64,000 nt of DNA, from positions 496,001 through 560,000 of the forward strand of contig JBFWNG010000002.1 of assembly GCA_050251195.1 (NCBI GenBank). The letters are read 5' to 3'. Below, piece by piece: positions 43,025 to 51,847 of this stretch. The stretch's first letter is position 1; each line of letters begins with the position of its first letter. Source of the DNA: JBFWNG01 sp050251195. GTDB lineage: Bacteria; Bdellovibrionota_B; Oligoflexia; Oligoflexales; Oligoflexaceae. Made by a program: the position numbers and the translations under genes. The notes beneath the pieces are model-generated. The model had not been told where the DNA came from. It saw only the letters and a program-made list of their open reading frames with translations, and searched no databases.

Positions 43025-43552
43025 TCAGCTTGCCTGTTCCAAATCTTTAATCGCTCTGATGAGGTCAGCCCGCGGCATATTTTCACGGCCGGGAATACCT
43101 AGTATATCCGCGTGGTCCAGAAGCTCTTCGTCGGAAAAGTCCTCGTAGTCAAAAGGCGCTCCGCCTGGCTTTGCGAGGAACGGACGCGTTGACCGAAGTT
43201 GAATAGGAGAGTCCCCCAGGGAGTTGTCAGGAGTGACGCCGAGCAATGTTTTAGCTTTCGCGGCTAGTTCGGCTTGGTAAGGCCCCGATTCGCGTTCGCC
43301 CTTAATCTCGTTTTCGCGGTCGCCCGTCCATTGAGTCCGAATGTTTTGAACTTCCCCGGAAGGCAATGTCTTATGATCCACGCCAAACATCTGATCGCGA
43401 TCGGGAATACCGCCGACGTCTTCAATAATCAATTCCTGATCTTCTAAGCTAAGGTCTTCTATATTATCCTCAGTTGGTGGATTCGGCCTATCGTTGTGCT
43501 TTTTTGCATCCCTCGATCTTTTGTTCGACCTTGTGTGTTTCTGATTGCGCAT
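43025..43552 (-). CDS. Unknown protein with C-terminal Rho-N/SAP-like motif
   Basis: 175 residues from the ATG at 43552 (GGGAGGATC upstream). The N-terminus is basic (RNQKHTRSNKRSRDAKKHND), the middle acidic and probably disordered. The C-terminal 40 residues (DEELLDHADILGIPGRENM then PRADLIRAIKDLEQ) fit the helix-extended-helix pattern of Rho N-terminal/SAP domains, so nucleic-acid binding is likely. A near-perfect sigma-54 promoter lies 25 bases upstream. Otherwise unknown. Confidence 0.78.
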   Translation of the reverse strand: MRNQKHTRSNKRSRDAKKHNDRPNPPTEDNIEDLSLEDQELIIEDVGGIPDRDQMFGVDHKTLPSGEVQNIRTQWTGDRENEIKGERESGPYQAELAAKAKTLLGVTPDNSLGDSPIQLRSTRPFLAKPGGAPFDYEDFSDEELLDHADILGIPGRENMPRADLIRAIKDLEQAS

Positions 43553-43577
43553 GTTCGATCCTCCCATAACACAACAT

Positions 43578-43593
43578 TGCAAGTAACCTGCCA
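43578..43593 (-). promoter_or_regulatory. sigma-54 (-24/-12) promoter for Rho-N-like gene
   Basis: Minus strand reads TGGCAGGTTACTTGCA: exact TGGC-N7-TTGCA, also matching the fifth consensus base. Predicted start near 43566, 14 bases before the start codon. Confidence 0.75.
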
Positions 43594-43670
43594 CGGGTTC
43601 TCACCATAACCATTATTTTGCAAAGAACTGGACTGCAGGATAAAATCTATAGGAAAAGGGGGTTTCCAAG

Positions 43671-44816
43671 ATGCTCAAAAACATAGGTATTATCTTAACT
43701 GGTGTGACACTTGCCTTAAGCCTTACGCAATGCAAGGCTCGAGGAGCCAAAAAAAAAGCGTCGGCTCTGCGATCAGACTGGTCGCCCGAGTCGGAATGGG
43801 AAAGCCTCGGAAATGGCAAACAGCGTCGAAAGTGGGTGATCGAATGGCAATGCGCCATAAGAGAACACGAAGGCGGCAAGAAACAAGATGAGTACTGCGA
43901 ATGGGCCCGAAAAAAGGTGAACCCGGACGGAAGCCTCCTCTGTGAATTTAATACCAATTTCATGAAGAATCGAAAGTATTACTTACCCATGAGGTTTGAT
44001 CCCGATCTGTCCGAAATCGATCGAGACCTGTTCTGGGAACATACTCAATTTAACACCTACCGTGATCTCGTGGCTCTTGTGCGAGAATGTTCAGTAAAGA
44101 ATGCACACTGCGACAAAAACAAGATTAGCGAGACAATCAGCAGCAATCAGCAGTGCAAGAATGACGACGTTGATGCCCAATTTAAGTGTTTGGAAAGCCA
44201 TTATCCACGATGCCACAGGGATTGTTATGCGGCGGTGCCGTACCTTGCAAAAAACTGCATAGAGAAAGGATCTGAAGAATGCGCGGCGCTTGAAGCTACA
44301 GACAGCAAGCCCAACGAAATCAAAAACTGCCGGAATCTTCATCCGGCCGCTGCTGACGCGAAAAAGTGCGTTGAAAGTATTGCCGCTAAATGCGAGCAAC
44401 CATGCAGGGTGGCTTGCGACCCGTTTCGTTCTTCCGATCCGCAGGTTTGCGGCGATCTCCAGAGAGTTCTTTATGACGAAGGCGGGGAAGTCCAACCGGT
44501 AGAGCATAAAGTCGTAACCGATGTTCAAGGAGACAAGGTGATCTATGCGTCTAGGCTCCTGGTCCAAATCCAAGCCACAAGTCCTGACTCTTTGCCGCAA
44601 GGTTGCGCCTACGACGTCGATCCGACCCTCAAACAAAAGCTTACAGCAGCGGGTTGGGGAAAAGACAAACTCGACGAATATGCCCGGCAAGAAAAAACAT
44701 TCGTTGCCTGCAATCTCACTTCGTCAGAGACAACCAGCCAAGGTGTCAAGACATGCGACGATATAGCTGTTCACCTTCGCTCTGGCACACAGGCGTATAT
44801 CGTTACGGACGAATAA
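43671..44816 (+). CDS. Cysteine-rich lipoprotein of unknown function
   Basis: 381 residues. The signal ends in the lipobox LSLTQC, so it is probably lipid-anchored. The mature part has about twenty cysteines, several in C-x3-C or C-x2/x5 pairs (PRCHRDC, CEQPCRVAC), which suggests a disulfide-rich fold in the periplasm or on the surface. No known domain recognised. It converges with the acidic lipoprotein gene; a shared hairpin separates them. Confidence 0.75.
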   Translation: MLKNIGIILTGVTLALSLTQCKARGAKKKASALRSDWSPESEWESLGNGKQRRKWVIEWQCAIREHEGGKKQDEYCEWARKKVNPDGSLLCEFNTNFMKNRKYYLPMRFDPDLSEIDRDLFWEHTQFNTYRDLVALVRECSVKNAHCDKNKISETISSNQQCKNDDVDAQFKCLESHYPRCHRDCYAAVPYLAKNCIEKGSEECAALEATDSKPNEIKNCRNLHPAAADAKKCVESIAAKCEQPCRVACDPFRSSDPQVCGDLQRVLYDEGGEVQPVEHKVVTDVQGDKVIYASRLLVQIQATSPDSLPQGCAYDVDPTLKQKLTAAGWGKDKLDEYARQEKTFVACNLTSSETTSQGVKTCDDIAVHLRSGTQAYIVTDE

Positions 44817-44827
44817 GAAATTAAAAG

Positions 44828-44851
44828 GAGCCAGGGCACAAGCCCTGGCTC
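44828..44851 (-). terminator. Hairpin between convergent lipoprotein genes
   Basis: Perfect 9-bp stem GAGCCAGGG / CCCTGGCTC with 6-base loop. On the minus strand it is followed by CTTTTAATTTC, so it should end the 44875-45744 transcript; it may also act on the plus strand. Confidence 0.75.
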
Positions 44852-44874
44852 ATGGCCACTATGGATACCTGCGA

Positions 44875-45744
44875 TTATTCGCAAATGAATTCGGCTCCAT
44901 TTCCTCTAATTGAAGCCGAAGGACACTGTCCGGATGCTGAAGAAAATGCGATGGAAGCGCCATTGCCGGCGAGACTGAAATAAGCGTTCTCTAGAACAGC
45001 GTCGCCAGTTAGAACAATGTAACCTGTGGGCTGATTACCTCGCGCGTAATAAACAAAGTTCTTGATGTTGGTGCTGATTTCAATCTGAGTGGTAGTTTGG
45101 TTACCAGATTGAAAGATACAGACACCGCGAACACCCGCACCATCGGCACTATCCAACGTAAGATCGAGGCGCGACTTGTTGCCGCTGATCTTAATCGCGA
45201 CAACCGACGCGGCGTTTACGGAAACCGATTCGCTTTTAGACTTGCCGGCGATCTTTACCTTTTGGGCAGTCGTGTTGAAATGCTTGGCGCATCGAGCGGC
45301 TTCTGAATCGGACACATTGCTGCTGTCGTCATCGAAGTCGGTCTCAGAACCGCCAAAGGTAGGTTTGCTCCCACCGCCGTCAGTCGCTGGCTGGTCAGCA
45401 GTTTTCGAATCAGAAGAATCCGAAAGATCTTCTTCCGATTCTCCTGAACTGACGCTGCCGTCATCAGCGAGGACGTCGTCCGCGCTGGCATCGACGACCA
45501 TGTCTCCTTCTTCAGGAATGGGGAACGACTCTTCGACTGCGATGTTGTCATCGCTGCCATCGGTCTCGCTACCTTCCATAGTTGCATCGCCTTCCGGATC
45601 GACGGTCATGTTGACAGATTTGTCATAAGACCGTGCGACGAAAGAAGGAGGGGCCTCGTCGGCACAACTCGTGAGTAGACCGGCAACAACAATGAAGGTA
45701 AGGGGAAGGATCAACAGGTGAGAACTAAACTTGGGATTTTTCAT
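44875..45744 (-). CDS. Acidic lipoprotein with Asp/Ser-rich linker
   Basis: 289 residues. Lipobox LLTSC follows a hydrophobic signal. Residues about 45-150 are a low-complexity Asp/Glu/Ser/Gly linker. The C-terminal domain (about 155-289) is beta-rich and resembles DUF3060-type repeats (VSVNAASVVAIKISGNKSRL, GDAVLENAYFSLAGNGASI), with two cysteines likely paired. A surface-exposed or periplasmic tethered domain is the likely form. Function unknown. Confidence 0.75.
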   Translation of the reverse strand: MKNPKFSSHLLILPLTFIVVAGLLTSCADEAPPSFVARSYDKSVNMTVDPEGDATMEGSETDGSDDNIAVEESFPIPEEGDMVVDASADDVLADDGSVSSGESEEDLSDSSDSKTADQPATDGGGSKPTFGGSETDFDDDSSNVSDSEAARCAKHFNTTAQKVKIAGKSKSESVSVNAASVVAIKISGNKSRLDLTLDSADGAGVRGVCIFQSGNQTTTQIEISTNIKNFVYYARGNQPTGYIVLTGDAVLENAYFSLAGNGASIAFSSASGQCPSASIRGNGAEFICE

Positions 45745-45886
45745 GTTACACCTCTAAGCAAAAATCCGTATAAAGACCCGTTCGGATTTTGAGACCCCAT
45801 TTTTAATTAAAAAAAATCTTCTCAAAATCTCCCGAGACAATGGAGTCTTACAAGTTGCATTAAAGTGGCAATTCTCGGGAGGGGTA

Positions 45887-46120
45887 GTGGGGGAGGCCTA
45901 TTTCCGTTCAAAAATGGTGCCTGAACACTCGGTTATTTGCTTTATGACGAGAAACGAAAAGAGCCTCAATACGATCCGGATAGCTGTTGTCGGGACCAAT
46001 GAGATCGTGATCCCCTTTTGGGAAAAGATGGGATTTCTCCGCACGGGCGAGACTTCACCCTATCGCTACGACAAGGTGGAAACGGTGGCACACATTCTAG
46101 AAAAAAAGCTATCTTATTGA
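45887..46120 (+). pseudogene. GNAT acetyltransferase remnant (C-terminal half)
   Basis: 77-residue frame from a GTG. The sequence NEKSLNTIRIAVVGTNEIVI and PFWEKMGFLRTGETSPY is the C-terminal part of a GNAT domain. The N-terminal strands and CoA-binding loop are missing. It lies next to a repeat region, so truncation by rearrangement is likely. Confidence 0.6.
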
Positions 46121-46147
46121 TATTTTCAGCGTTTCTATGATTCTGCA

Positions 46148-46285
46148 CTTCCGCGTCTAAAAAGTTTGGGTTTCTGTAACGGACAGAGGGACTCAAGAGA
46201 AGACTAACAGTTTGGGTTTCTGCAACGGACAGAGGGACTCAAGGGAAGACTAACGCGGAAGCGCGGAAATTTGGAAGCGCAGAAC
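46148..46285. repeat. 46-bp tandem duplication flanked by interspersed repeat, copy 2
   Basis: Two adjacent 46-base units (46163-46208 and 46209-46254), nearly identical. They are bordered by CTTCCGCGTCT and AACGCGGAAGCGC, the same two blocks as at 42924 and 42970. A further partial GGAAGCGCAGAA block follows up to the copper oxidase stop codon. Confidence 0.75.
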
Positions 46286-48409
46286 CTAGAATTTATACTG
46301 TGCCCCTATTCCCATGTCAGCTTCCGTAAACATCAGACCTGCCGCCCAAGACCAATCGGACGCATACATCAACGACGCTTCGAATTCGGGACTTGCCCCC
46401 TGGCGGAAAGAGGCATCGAGGTCCGAGAAAATATACTTCGTCCATTGAAAGCGCTTCTCAAGGTCAAGCCGCACTTTGCCTCGGGCGTCGACGAAAGCCT
46501 CCGCATCGATAAGCATGGGCAAGATATAGCCCATTCCGATCACGCCGCGCGTCCTGTCTCGGTCGAACCCACCGAAATAGCTCACCCCTCCGATGAGATG
46601 AAAATACTGCGAGAACCAACGTCTGTAGAGGAGATCGCCCTCGCCGTGCCGCGGAGTGTCGGCGATCCTTGTCTCGAGGCGCACCCCCAAAGAATCCCAA
46701 GTCCTAGAGAGTTCGAGTTCCGATTGTGCGTGGTTTGTTGCTGCCTCTACCATGCCTCTAAAATAAATATGTTCATGGAGGTGGGGATCCATGGGTTGCA
46801 GGGCCGCAATTTCGGGGGTCGGAGTGAACGTCGCATATTTAACCACCCGGGCCATACCTGTCTTCATGTGGTAAAGGTTATGGCAATGCAGCATCCATTC
46901 GCCGGGTTCGTTGGCGAGAAACTCTATTGTTCGCGAGCCGTGAGGACCTACGTCGACCGTATGTTTGAGCGGGGATTGGGCGCCCGATTTGTTGAGCACC
47001 CGGAAGAAGTGGCCATGGAGGTGGAAAGGATGATGCATCATCGTTTCGTTCACAAACGTAAAACGGACGACATCGCCTTCTTTTATGACGATGGTCCTAT
47101 CTTCATCTATTGTTTTGTTGTTGATATACCAGTTATAGCGCTCCATATCGCCGCCCAACTCTAGCTTAACATCGTGGACACGCGGGCCTTTTGCGAATTC
47201 CGTGCTGCTCGGCGATTTAATATCGTCCACGGTAAGAGTCGCTATTTTTTTGTCACCTTGCAAGGCCATGCCTTCTTGATGACGGGAATGATCCATTTGG
47301 CTATGATCCGTAGTCCCGTGATTCATCATTGTGTGGTCCATACCTTCATGCCCCATTTTGCTATGGTCCATGGATCCGTGGTCCATCCCTGCGTAAAGAT
47401 CCGGTACAGGTTTATCAGGTGCCGCAACCCTTTCGCCGCTGCCGATCCATCCCGAAGCGAAGCCCGTCACGTCTTGTGCGGTTGCGCGGAGTTCGTAGCT
47501 CTTTTGTTCGGGGACTTCGAACAATAGGTCGTAGGTCTCCGCCATCCCGATCAAGAGATCGTCCGCAAGGACGGGTTCAATATCCACTCCGTCCGCAGCA
47601 ATAACCTTTAAGGGCGCTTGCCCCAGGGAGACGTAAAAGTAACTGGATCCGGCAGCGTTAATGATCCTAATTCTTATCTTTTCTCCAGGCTTTGCATCTC
47701 CGAGTGTTGATTCCTTCTTTCCGTTTATCAAAAAGGCGTCGTAACCCACGTCGGAGAGGTCCATGCCGCCCATGCGGATCCATTCGTTGCTCAAGAAACT
47801 ACCTAAAGCTCCGGCTCCAATTGCTCCAAGATAAGATCTCATGGTTCCTTTTTTATATGTGTAATAGTCGCCGTCTTTCTTGAGGTTTTTTACAATCTGG
47901 TCGGGGTTCTCGTCAGACCAATCGCTCAGCACCACGACGACGTCGCGGTCGTAAGGAATTTTTCTTTCTTTGGGGTGAATGACTAGGGCGCCGTACACGC
48001 CCTTTTGCTCTTGAGTGTGGGTATGCGAATGATACCAATAGGTTCCGTTCTGCCGTATTTTAAACCTAAAGGTAAAGGATTCACCGGTCTTTATCGGAGG
48101 CGTATTGACGTAAGGGACGCCGTCCATCAAAGGTGGCAGGAGCATGCCATGCCAGTGAATCGAGAGCTCCTCTCCGGGGATCTCGTTTTTCACAACGATC
48201 TCGGCATCGTCGCCTTCTGTAAATTCCAAGGTAGGGGCGGGAATCGACCCATTGATCATAAGGGCAAAGTCGACTGTTTGTTTGCCGCTAAGGTTGACCT
48301 TGCCTCTCGTGCCTGTAAGTTCATAGTGGACAGTCTTTCCGATCAGTTTTGTAGAGCAAAGTAAGGTAGCTAAGACTGATAGCACCCCCAGAAACCTATG
48401 TTTGGTCAT
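46286..48409 (-). CDS. Multicopper oxidase (CopA-like) fused to a CopB-like outer-membrane barrel
   Basis: 707 residues. The start at 48409 has GAGGA upstream. A Sec-type signal (no twin arginine) leads to a three-cupredoxin oxidase (about 25-535) with all copper ligands: HWHGM, WYHSHTH, HHPFHLHGHFF and HCHNLYHMKTGM. A Met/His-rich insert (about 330-370, MDHGSMDHSKMGHEGMDH type) is typical of copper-resistance oxidases. The last 165 residues (LLYRRWFSQYFHLIGGVSYF, ending GIGAQYKF) match the copper-resistance protein B barrel. CopA and CopB are usually separate genes; here one chain would put the oxidase on the inner face of the outer membrane. Confidence 0.88.
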   Translation of the reverse strand: MTKHRFLGVLSVLATLLCSTKLIGKTVHYELTGTRGKVNLSGKQTVDFALMINGSIPAPTLEFTEGDDAEIVVKNEIPGEELSIHWHGMLLPPLMDGVPYVNTPPIKTGESFTFRFKIRQNGTYWYHSHTHTQEQKGVYGALVIHPKERKIPYDRDVVVVLSDWSDENPDQIVKNLKKDGDYYTYKKGTMRSYLGAIGAGALGSFLSNEWIRMGGMDLSDVGYDAFLINGKKESTLGDAKPGEKIRIRIINAAGSSYFYVSLGQAPLKVIAADGVDIEPVLADDLLIGMAETYDLLFEVPEQKSYELRATAQDVTGFASGWIGSGERVAAPDKPVPDLYAGMDHGSMDHSKMGHEGMDHTMMNHGTTDHSQMDHSRHQEGMALQGDKKIATLTVDDIKSPSSTEFAKGPRVHDVKLELGGDMERYNWYINNKTIDEDRTIVIKEGDVVRFTFVNETMMHHPFHLHGHFFRVLNKSGAQSPLKHTVDVGPHGSRTIEFLANEPGEWMLHCHNLYHMKTGMARVVKYATFTPTPEIAALQPMDPHLHEHIYFRGMVEAATNHAQSELELSRTWDSLGVRLETRIADTPRHGEGDLLYRRWFSQYFHLIGGVSYFGGFDRDRTRGVIGMGYILPMLIDAEAFVDARGKVRLDLEKRFQWTKYIFSDLDASFRQGASPEFEASLMYASDWSWAAGLMFTEADMGIGAQYKF

Positions 48410-48620
48410 GGATGTCCTCGAATCCGTTGAGTTCACAGGCTATTTTTTTACACTGAGCTACATGAATACGCAATGAAAGACACCCTTCGCAAAGAACCAT
48501 TATTGGGTTCGGCGCTTATCAACATGAGTCTTTTAACCTTCCATAAAACATGCTAAGACCGCCTCGTCCCACCTTGCCCCTTTGGCAAGCTCTCAGAAGG
48601 TAATTTTAAGGAAACCATTT

Positions 48621-51383
48621 TTGCTATCGTTTTATAGACGCAGCGAGGGTACACAAACTCCGTTTCCATCAGTGAGTGGCGTCTTTCTTTTCTTTTTAAT
48701 TCTCTCTGTCATTGTCAGCTTCTTTGCCCGATCTGTCTTTGAAAAGGATGCGAAAGCGAGGTTTTCACGTACCGTGAGCTACGTCGTCTCCCGTACAGAC
48801 GACAGGATGAAGTCATATGTGAGTTTGCTCTTGCACACGAAGGCGCTCTTCGAGGCAAACTACGCCAGGGTCAGTGAGCGGCAATTTGCCAAGTTTGTTG
48901 AAAGTTCAGGCGTAGGTAATCGGGAGACCGGAATGTTGGGCTTGGGTTTTGCGGAATTGGTACCCAAGAGTCGGCTTCAGACGCACATTGCCGAGATGCA
49001 ATTGCTGGGCGTTGACGGATACAAGCCTAGCCTTTCCGAGGAAGCGGACGAGTACGCGTTGGCTATTATGGCGAAGCCGTTTGACGGCACGGTGAAAGAA
49101 TTTGATCTCGGATACGATCTGTTCTCCCAACCTGCGCAAAAAGACGTCATGGAAAGAGCGCGGGATTCCGGCCTTCCTCAAGTAAGCGACAATGTTGTGG
49201 TCGGCGACGGAGCCGACGAACGGGAACAACGAGTCTTCATTTACGTACCAGTGTATTGGCAACATTCCTCGAATGCCACTGTCGCCGATCGTCGAAAAAA
49301 CCTTGCGGGTTTTGTCTATAGTCCGGTCAAAACAAGCGCCTTGTTTGAATCGGCTCTCCCTCAGCCGAGCAGCGCCTCCCCGCGTTTTGCCTATGAGGTT
49401 TATGCCGACCGTAACTCCGTTCCTTTTTACAGATCCGAAAAAAGACTTGCGGACGAGAGTATCGCTTTTGAACACGAGCAGATGATAGCCGTTCCGGGGC
49501 GACAATGGAGAATGGTTTTCCTTTCATATACGCCGACCGCTTTTCGGCTCGAAGAGAAGATTCCTCTCTACATCTTTATTTGCGGCTTACTGTTAGGAAC
49601 GCTCCTGACGCGCATTCGATGGATGGAGCTTAAAAAGAATGAGAGAGAGAAGCAATATCTCCTGGGACAAGAAACCCATGCCGAGCGCAATCGTCTCCTC
49701 GCCCAGGCTGGGGATATTTTGGCGTCTTCTTTTGATTACAATGTAACTCTGTCCAAAGTTGCCAACTTAGCTGTTCCAGATTTTGCCGACTGGTGCGTTG
49801 TTTGGATAGAGGAAGAAAAGGGAATTCTGCGGAAGGTCACCGCTACCAATGCCGACCCCACTAACGCAGAGTTGACAAAAGAATTGGGACAAACACATAT
49901 TTATCTAAAAATGGGGGAGGGGCCCTACAAAGCCTATATTGAAGGCAAACCCGACCTTCAAACTGACGTAAATGATAGACTCCTTTTAAAATCAGCCAAC
50001 AGCGAAGACCATTTTCGCGTTTTACAAAACCTCAAAATTAAATCCAGCCTGAGCGTCCCCTTTAACTCCGGAGGGAAAACGCTGGGTGTCATTTCCTTTC
50101 TGCGGCCGAAGGAACGCCCAGTTTTCACTGAAGCAGATATCGATATTGCCCAGGCGCTGGCCAGCCGCGCGGCTATCGCGGTGGAGAACTCACGCCTCCA
50201 TAAGGAAGCTCAAGATCATCGCGAATTCTTGTTGTTGGTTGCCAACGGTCTTCCCGCTCTCGTTTCCTACATGGAAAGGGACAGAAAGTATAAATTCGTG
50301 AACCTCACTTATGAAAAATGGTTTAAAAGACCTAGGAGCGAAATGGTCGGGCACCATATTCGAGATGTCGTCGGGCCCACTATTTTCGAAGCTGTTGAAT
50401 CTCACCTCGACAAGGCGTTTGCTGGCGAAGAGGTAAATTATGAAATCGATCTGAACTATCCAGACGGAGCCAAACGGACCATATCGGCAAGCTACGTACC
50501 GGACTTTGATCCATCCGGCGTCGTGAAGGGTGTCGTCGTTTTGGCCGGCGACATTTCTGAGAGGCGGAGAGTGGAGGACGAGCTACGCGAAGAAAAGGGG
50601 ATTGTCGAGCGGCTCAATGAAGAAATACGGCACATGAACGAAGATCTCGAACGTAGAGTGAAGGAACGCACTCATGAATTAGCTTTGGCAAATAAGGAGC
50701 TTGAATCCTTTAGTTACTCCGTGTCGCACGACCTGCGATCGCCGCTGCGGGGTGTCGACGGTTTCTGTAAATTTGTTCTTCAAGAGTATGGGGATAAACT
50801 CGAGGAGAGAGGGCGAGCGTACCTGGAAAGAGCCCGTGCCGCCGCGGGGCGGATGTCGCAACTTATCGACGACATGCTGACATTGTCGCGCGTCACCCGG
50901 AAAGACATGACCTATCAAGAAATAAATCTATCGGATCTCGTTCAAACGATTGCAGACGACCTTATGGCGACGGCTCCGGAACGAGACGTGATGTTCGTCA
51001 TAGAAAAAAATATTCTGATTCGCGCGGACGCGATATTGATCAGATCCGTTTTCGAAAATCTGCTCAATAACGCCTGGAAGTTTACTCAACATCATCAGCA
51101 GGCGCGCATCGAATTTGGATTGAAAGAAAGGAATGGGGCGCCGGCGCTTTACGTGAAAGACGACGGTGCCGGTTTCGACATGGAATTTGCGGGAAAACTG
51201 TTTGGGGCATTCCAGCGACTCCATGACAGCGAAGAGTTCCCCGGTACGGGGATTGGGCTTGCGACAGCTCAAAGGATTGTTCACAGACACGGCGGACGCA
51301 TGTGGGCGGAGGCCGGGGTGGAAAAGGGTGCGACGTTCTACTTAACGCTTAAGGATCTCAATGTTTCCGAGGTGGTGCGGTGA
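48621..51383 (+). CDS. CHASE-GAF-PAS sensor histidine kinase
   Basis: About 920 residues. Order: membrane segment, periplasmic CHASE domain, second membrane segment (about 315-335), GAF (about 360-540), PAS (about 550-680), coiled coil, HisKA with phospho-His in SYSVSHDLRSPLRGVDG, and HATPase (NNAWKFTQHH, DDGAGFD, GTGIGLATAQ). No ATG is near the start: the TTG at 48621 has AAGGA eight bases before it; a TTG at 48582 is also possible. A phytochrome-type HisKA and the Rcp1-like neighbour suggest a phosphorelay. The CHASE ligand is unknown. Confidence 0.9.
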   Translation: MLSFYRRSEGTQTPFPSVSGVFLFFLILSVIVSFFARSVFEKDAKARFSRTVSYVVSRTDDRMKSYVSLLLHTKALFEANYARVSERQFAKFVESSGVGNRETGMLGLGFAELVPKSRLQTHIAEMQLLGVDGYKPSLSEEADEYALAIMAKPFDGTVKEFDLGYDLFSQPAQKDVMERARDSGLPQVSDNVVVGDGADEREQRVFIYVPVYWQHSSNATVADRRKNLAGFVYSPVKTSALFESALPQPSSASPRFAYEVYADRNSVPFYRSEKRLADESIAFEHEQMIAVPGRQWRMVFLSYTPTAFRLEEKIPLYIFICGLLLGTLLTRIRWMELKKNEREKQYLLGQETHAERNRLLAQAGDILASSFDYNVTLSKVANLAVPDFADWCVVWIEEEKGILRKVTATNADPTNAELTKELGQTHIYLKMGEGPYKAYIEGKPDLQTDVNDRLLLKSANSEDHFRVLQNLKIKSSLSVPFNSGGKTLGVISFLRPKERPVFTEADIDIAQALASRAAIAVENSRLHKEAQDHREFLLLVANGLPALVSYMERDRKYKFVNLTYEKWFKRPRSEMVGHHIRDVVGPTIFEAVESHLDKAFAGEEVNYEIDLNYPDGAKRTISASYVPDFDPSGVVKGVVVLAGDISERRRVEDELREEKGIVERLNEEIRHMNEDLERRVKERTHELALANKELESFSYSVSHDLRSPLRGVDGFCKFVLQEYGDKLEERGRAYLERARAAAGRMSQLIDDMLTLSRVTRKDMTYQEINLSDLVQTIADDLMATAPERDVMFVIEKNILIRADAILIRSVFENLLNNAWKFTQHHQQARIEFGLKERNGAPALYVKDDGAGFDMEFAGKLFGAFQRLHDSEEFPGTGIGLATAQRIVHRHGGRMWAEAGVEKGATFYLTLKDLNVSEVVR

Positions 51384-51847
51384 TAAACATTTCAGAAAGC
51401 CCAACGATGCTGTTAGTTGAAGACAGCAAGGATGACGAAGATTTGACCTTTATGGCTTTAAAAGAGAACAAAATATCGAGCAACGTTGTGGTGTGCCGAA
51501 ACGGAGCCGAAGCTTTAGATTATTTGTTCTGTCGAGGAAAGTTCGAACACCGTAGCGAGAAGGACATGCCCCGTCTCATTTTGCTCGATTTGAAGTTGCC
51601 CAAACTGGACGGTCTCGAACTCCTGAGGAGGGTTAGATCTCATCAGGAGACGAAATTGATTCCGGTCGTTGTGCTGACGACTTCAGTAGAGGAAGGGGAT
51701 ATCTTGGAAAGCTATAACCTTCTGGCTAATAGTTATATTCGAAAACCCGTGGTTTTCGAAGAATTTGCATCGGCAATTAAGCAAATATCGATGTATTGGC
51801 TTCAGCTAAACTTGAATCCGCCGCAGAAGGGATGCAATGATGAATAA
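51380..51847 (+). CDS. Rcp1-like single-domain response regulator
   Basis: 155 residues, receiver only: acidic pair VEDSKDDED, phospho-acceptor Asp in LILLDLKLPKLDG, Thr in VLTTSVEE, Lys in YIRKPV. This is the Rcp1 type that pairs with phytochrome-like kinases. It starts at a GTG overlapping the kinase stop codon (GTGA), so it is translationally coupled to the sensor. With no output domain it should relay phosphate to another protein, probably the hybrid kinase downstream. Confidence 0.93.
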   Translation: MINISESPTMLLVEDSKDDEDLTFMALKENKISSNVVVCRNGAEALDYLFCRGKFEHRSEKDMPRLILLDLKLPKLDGLELLRRVRSHQETKLIPVVVLTTSVEEGDILESYNLLANSYIRKPVVFEEFASAIKQISMYWLQLNLNPPQKGCNDE

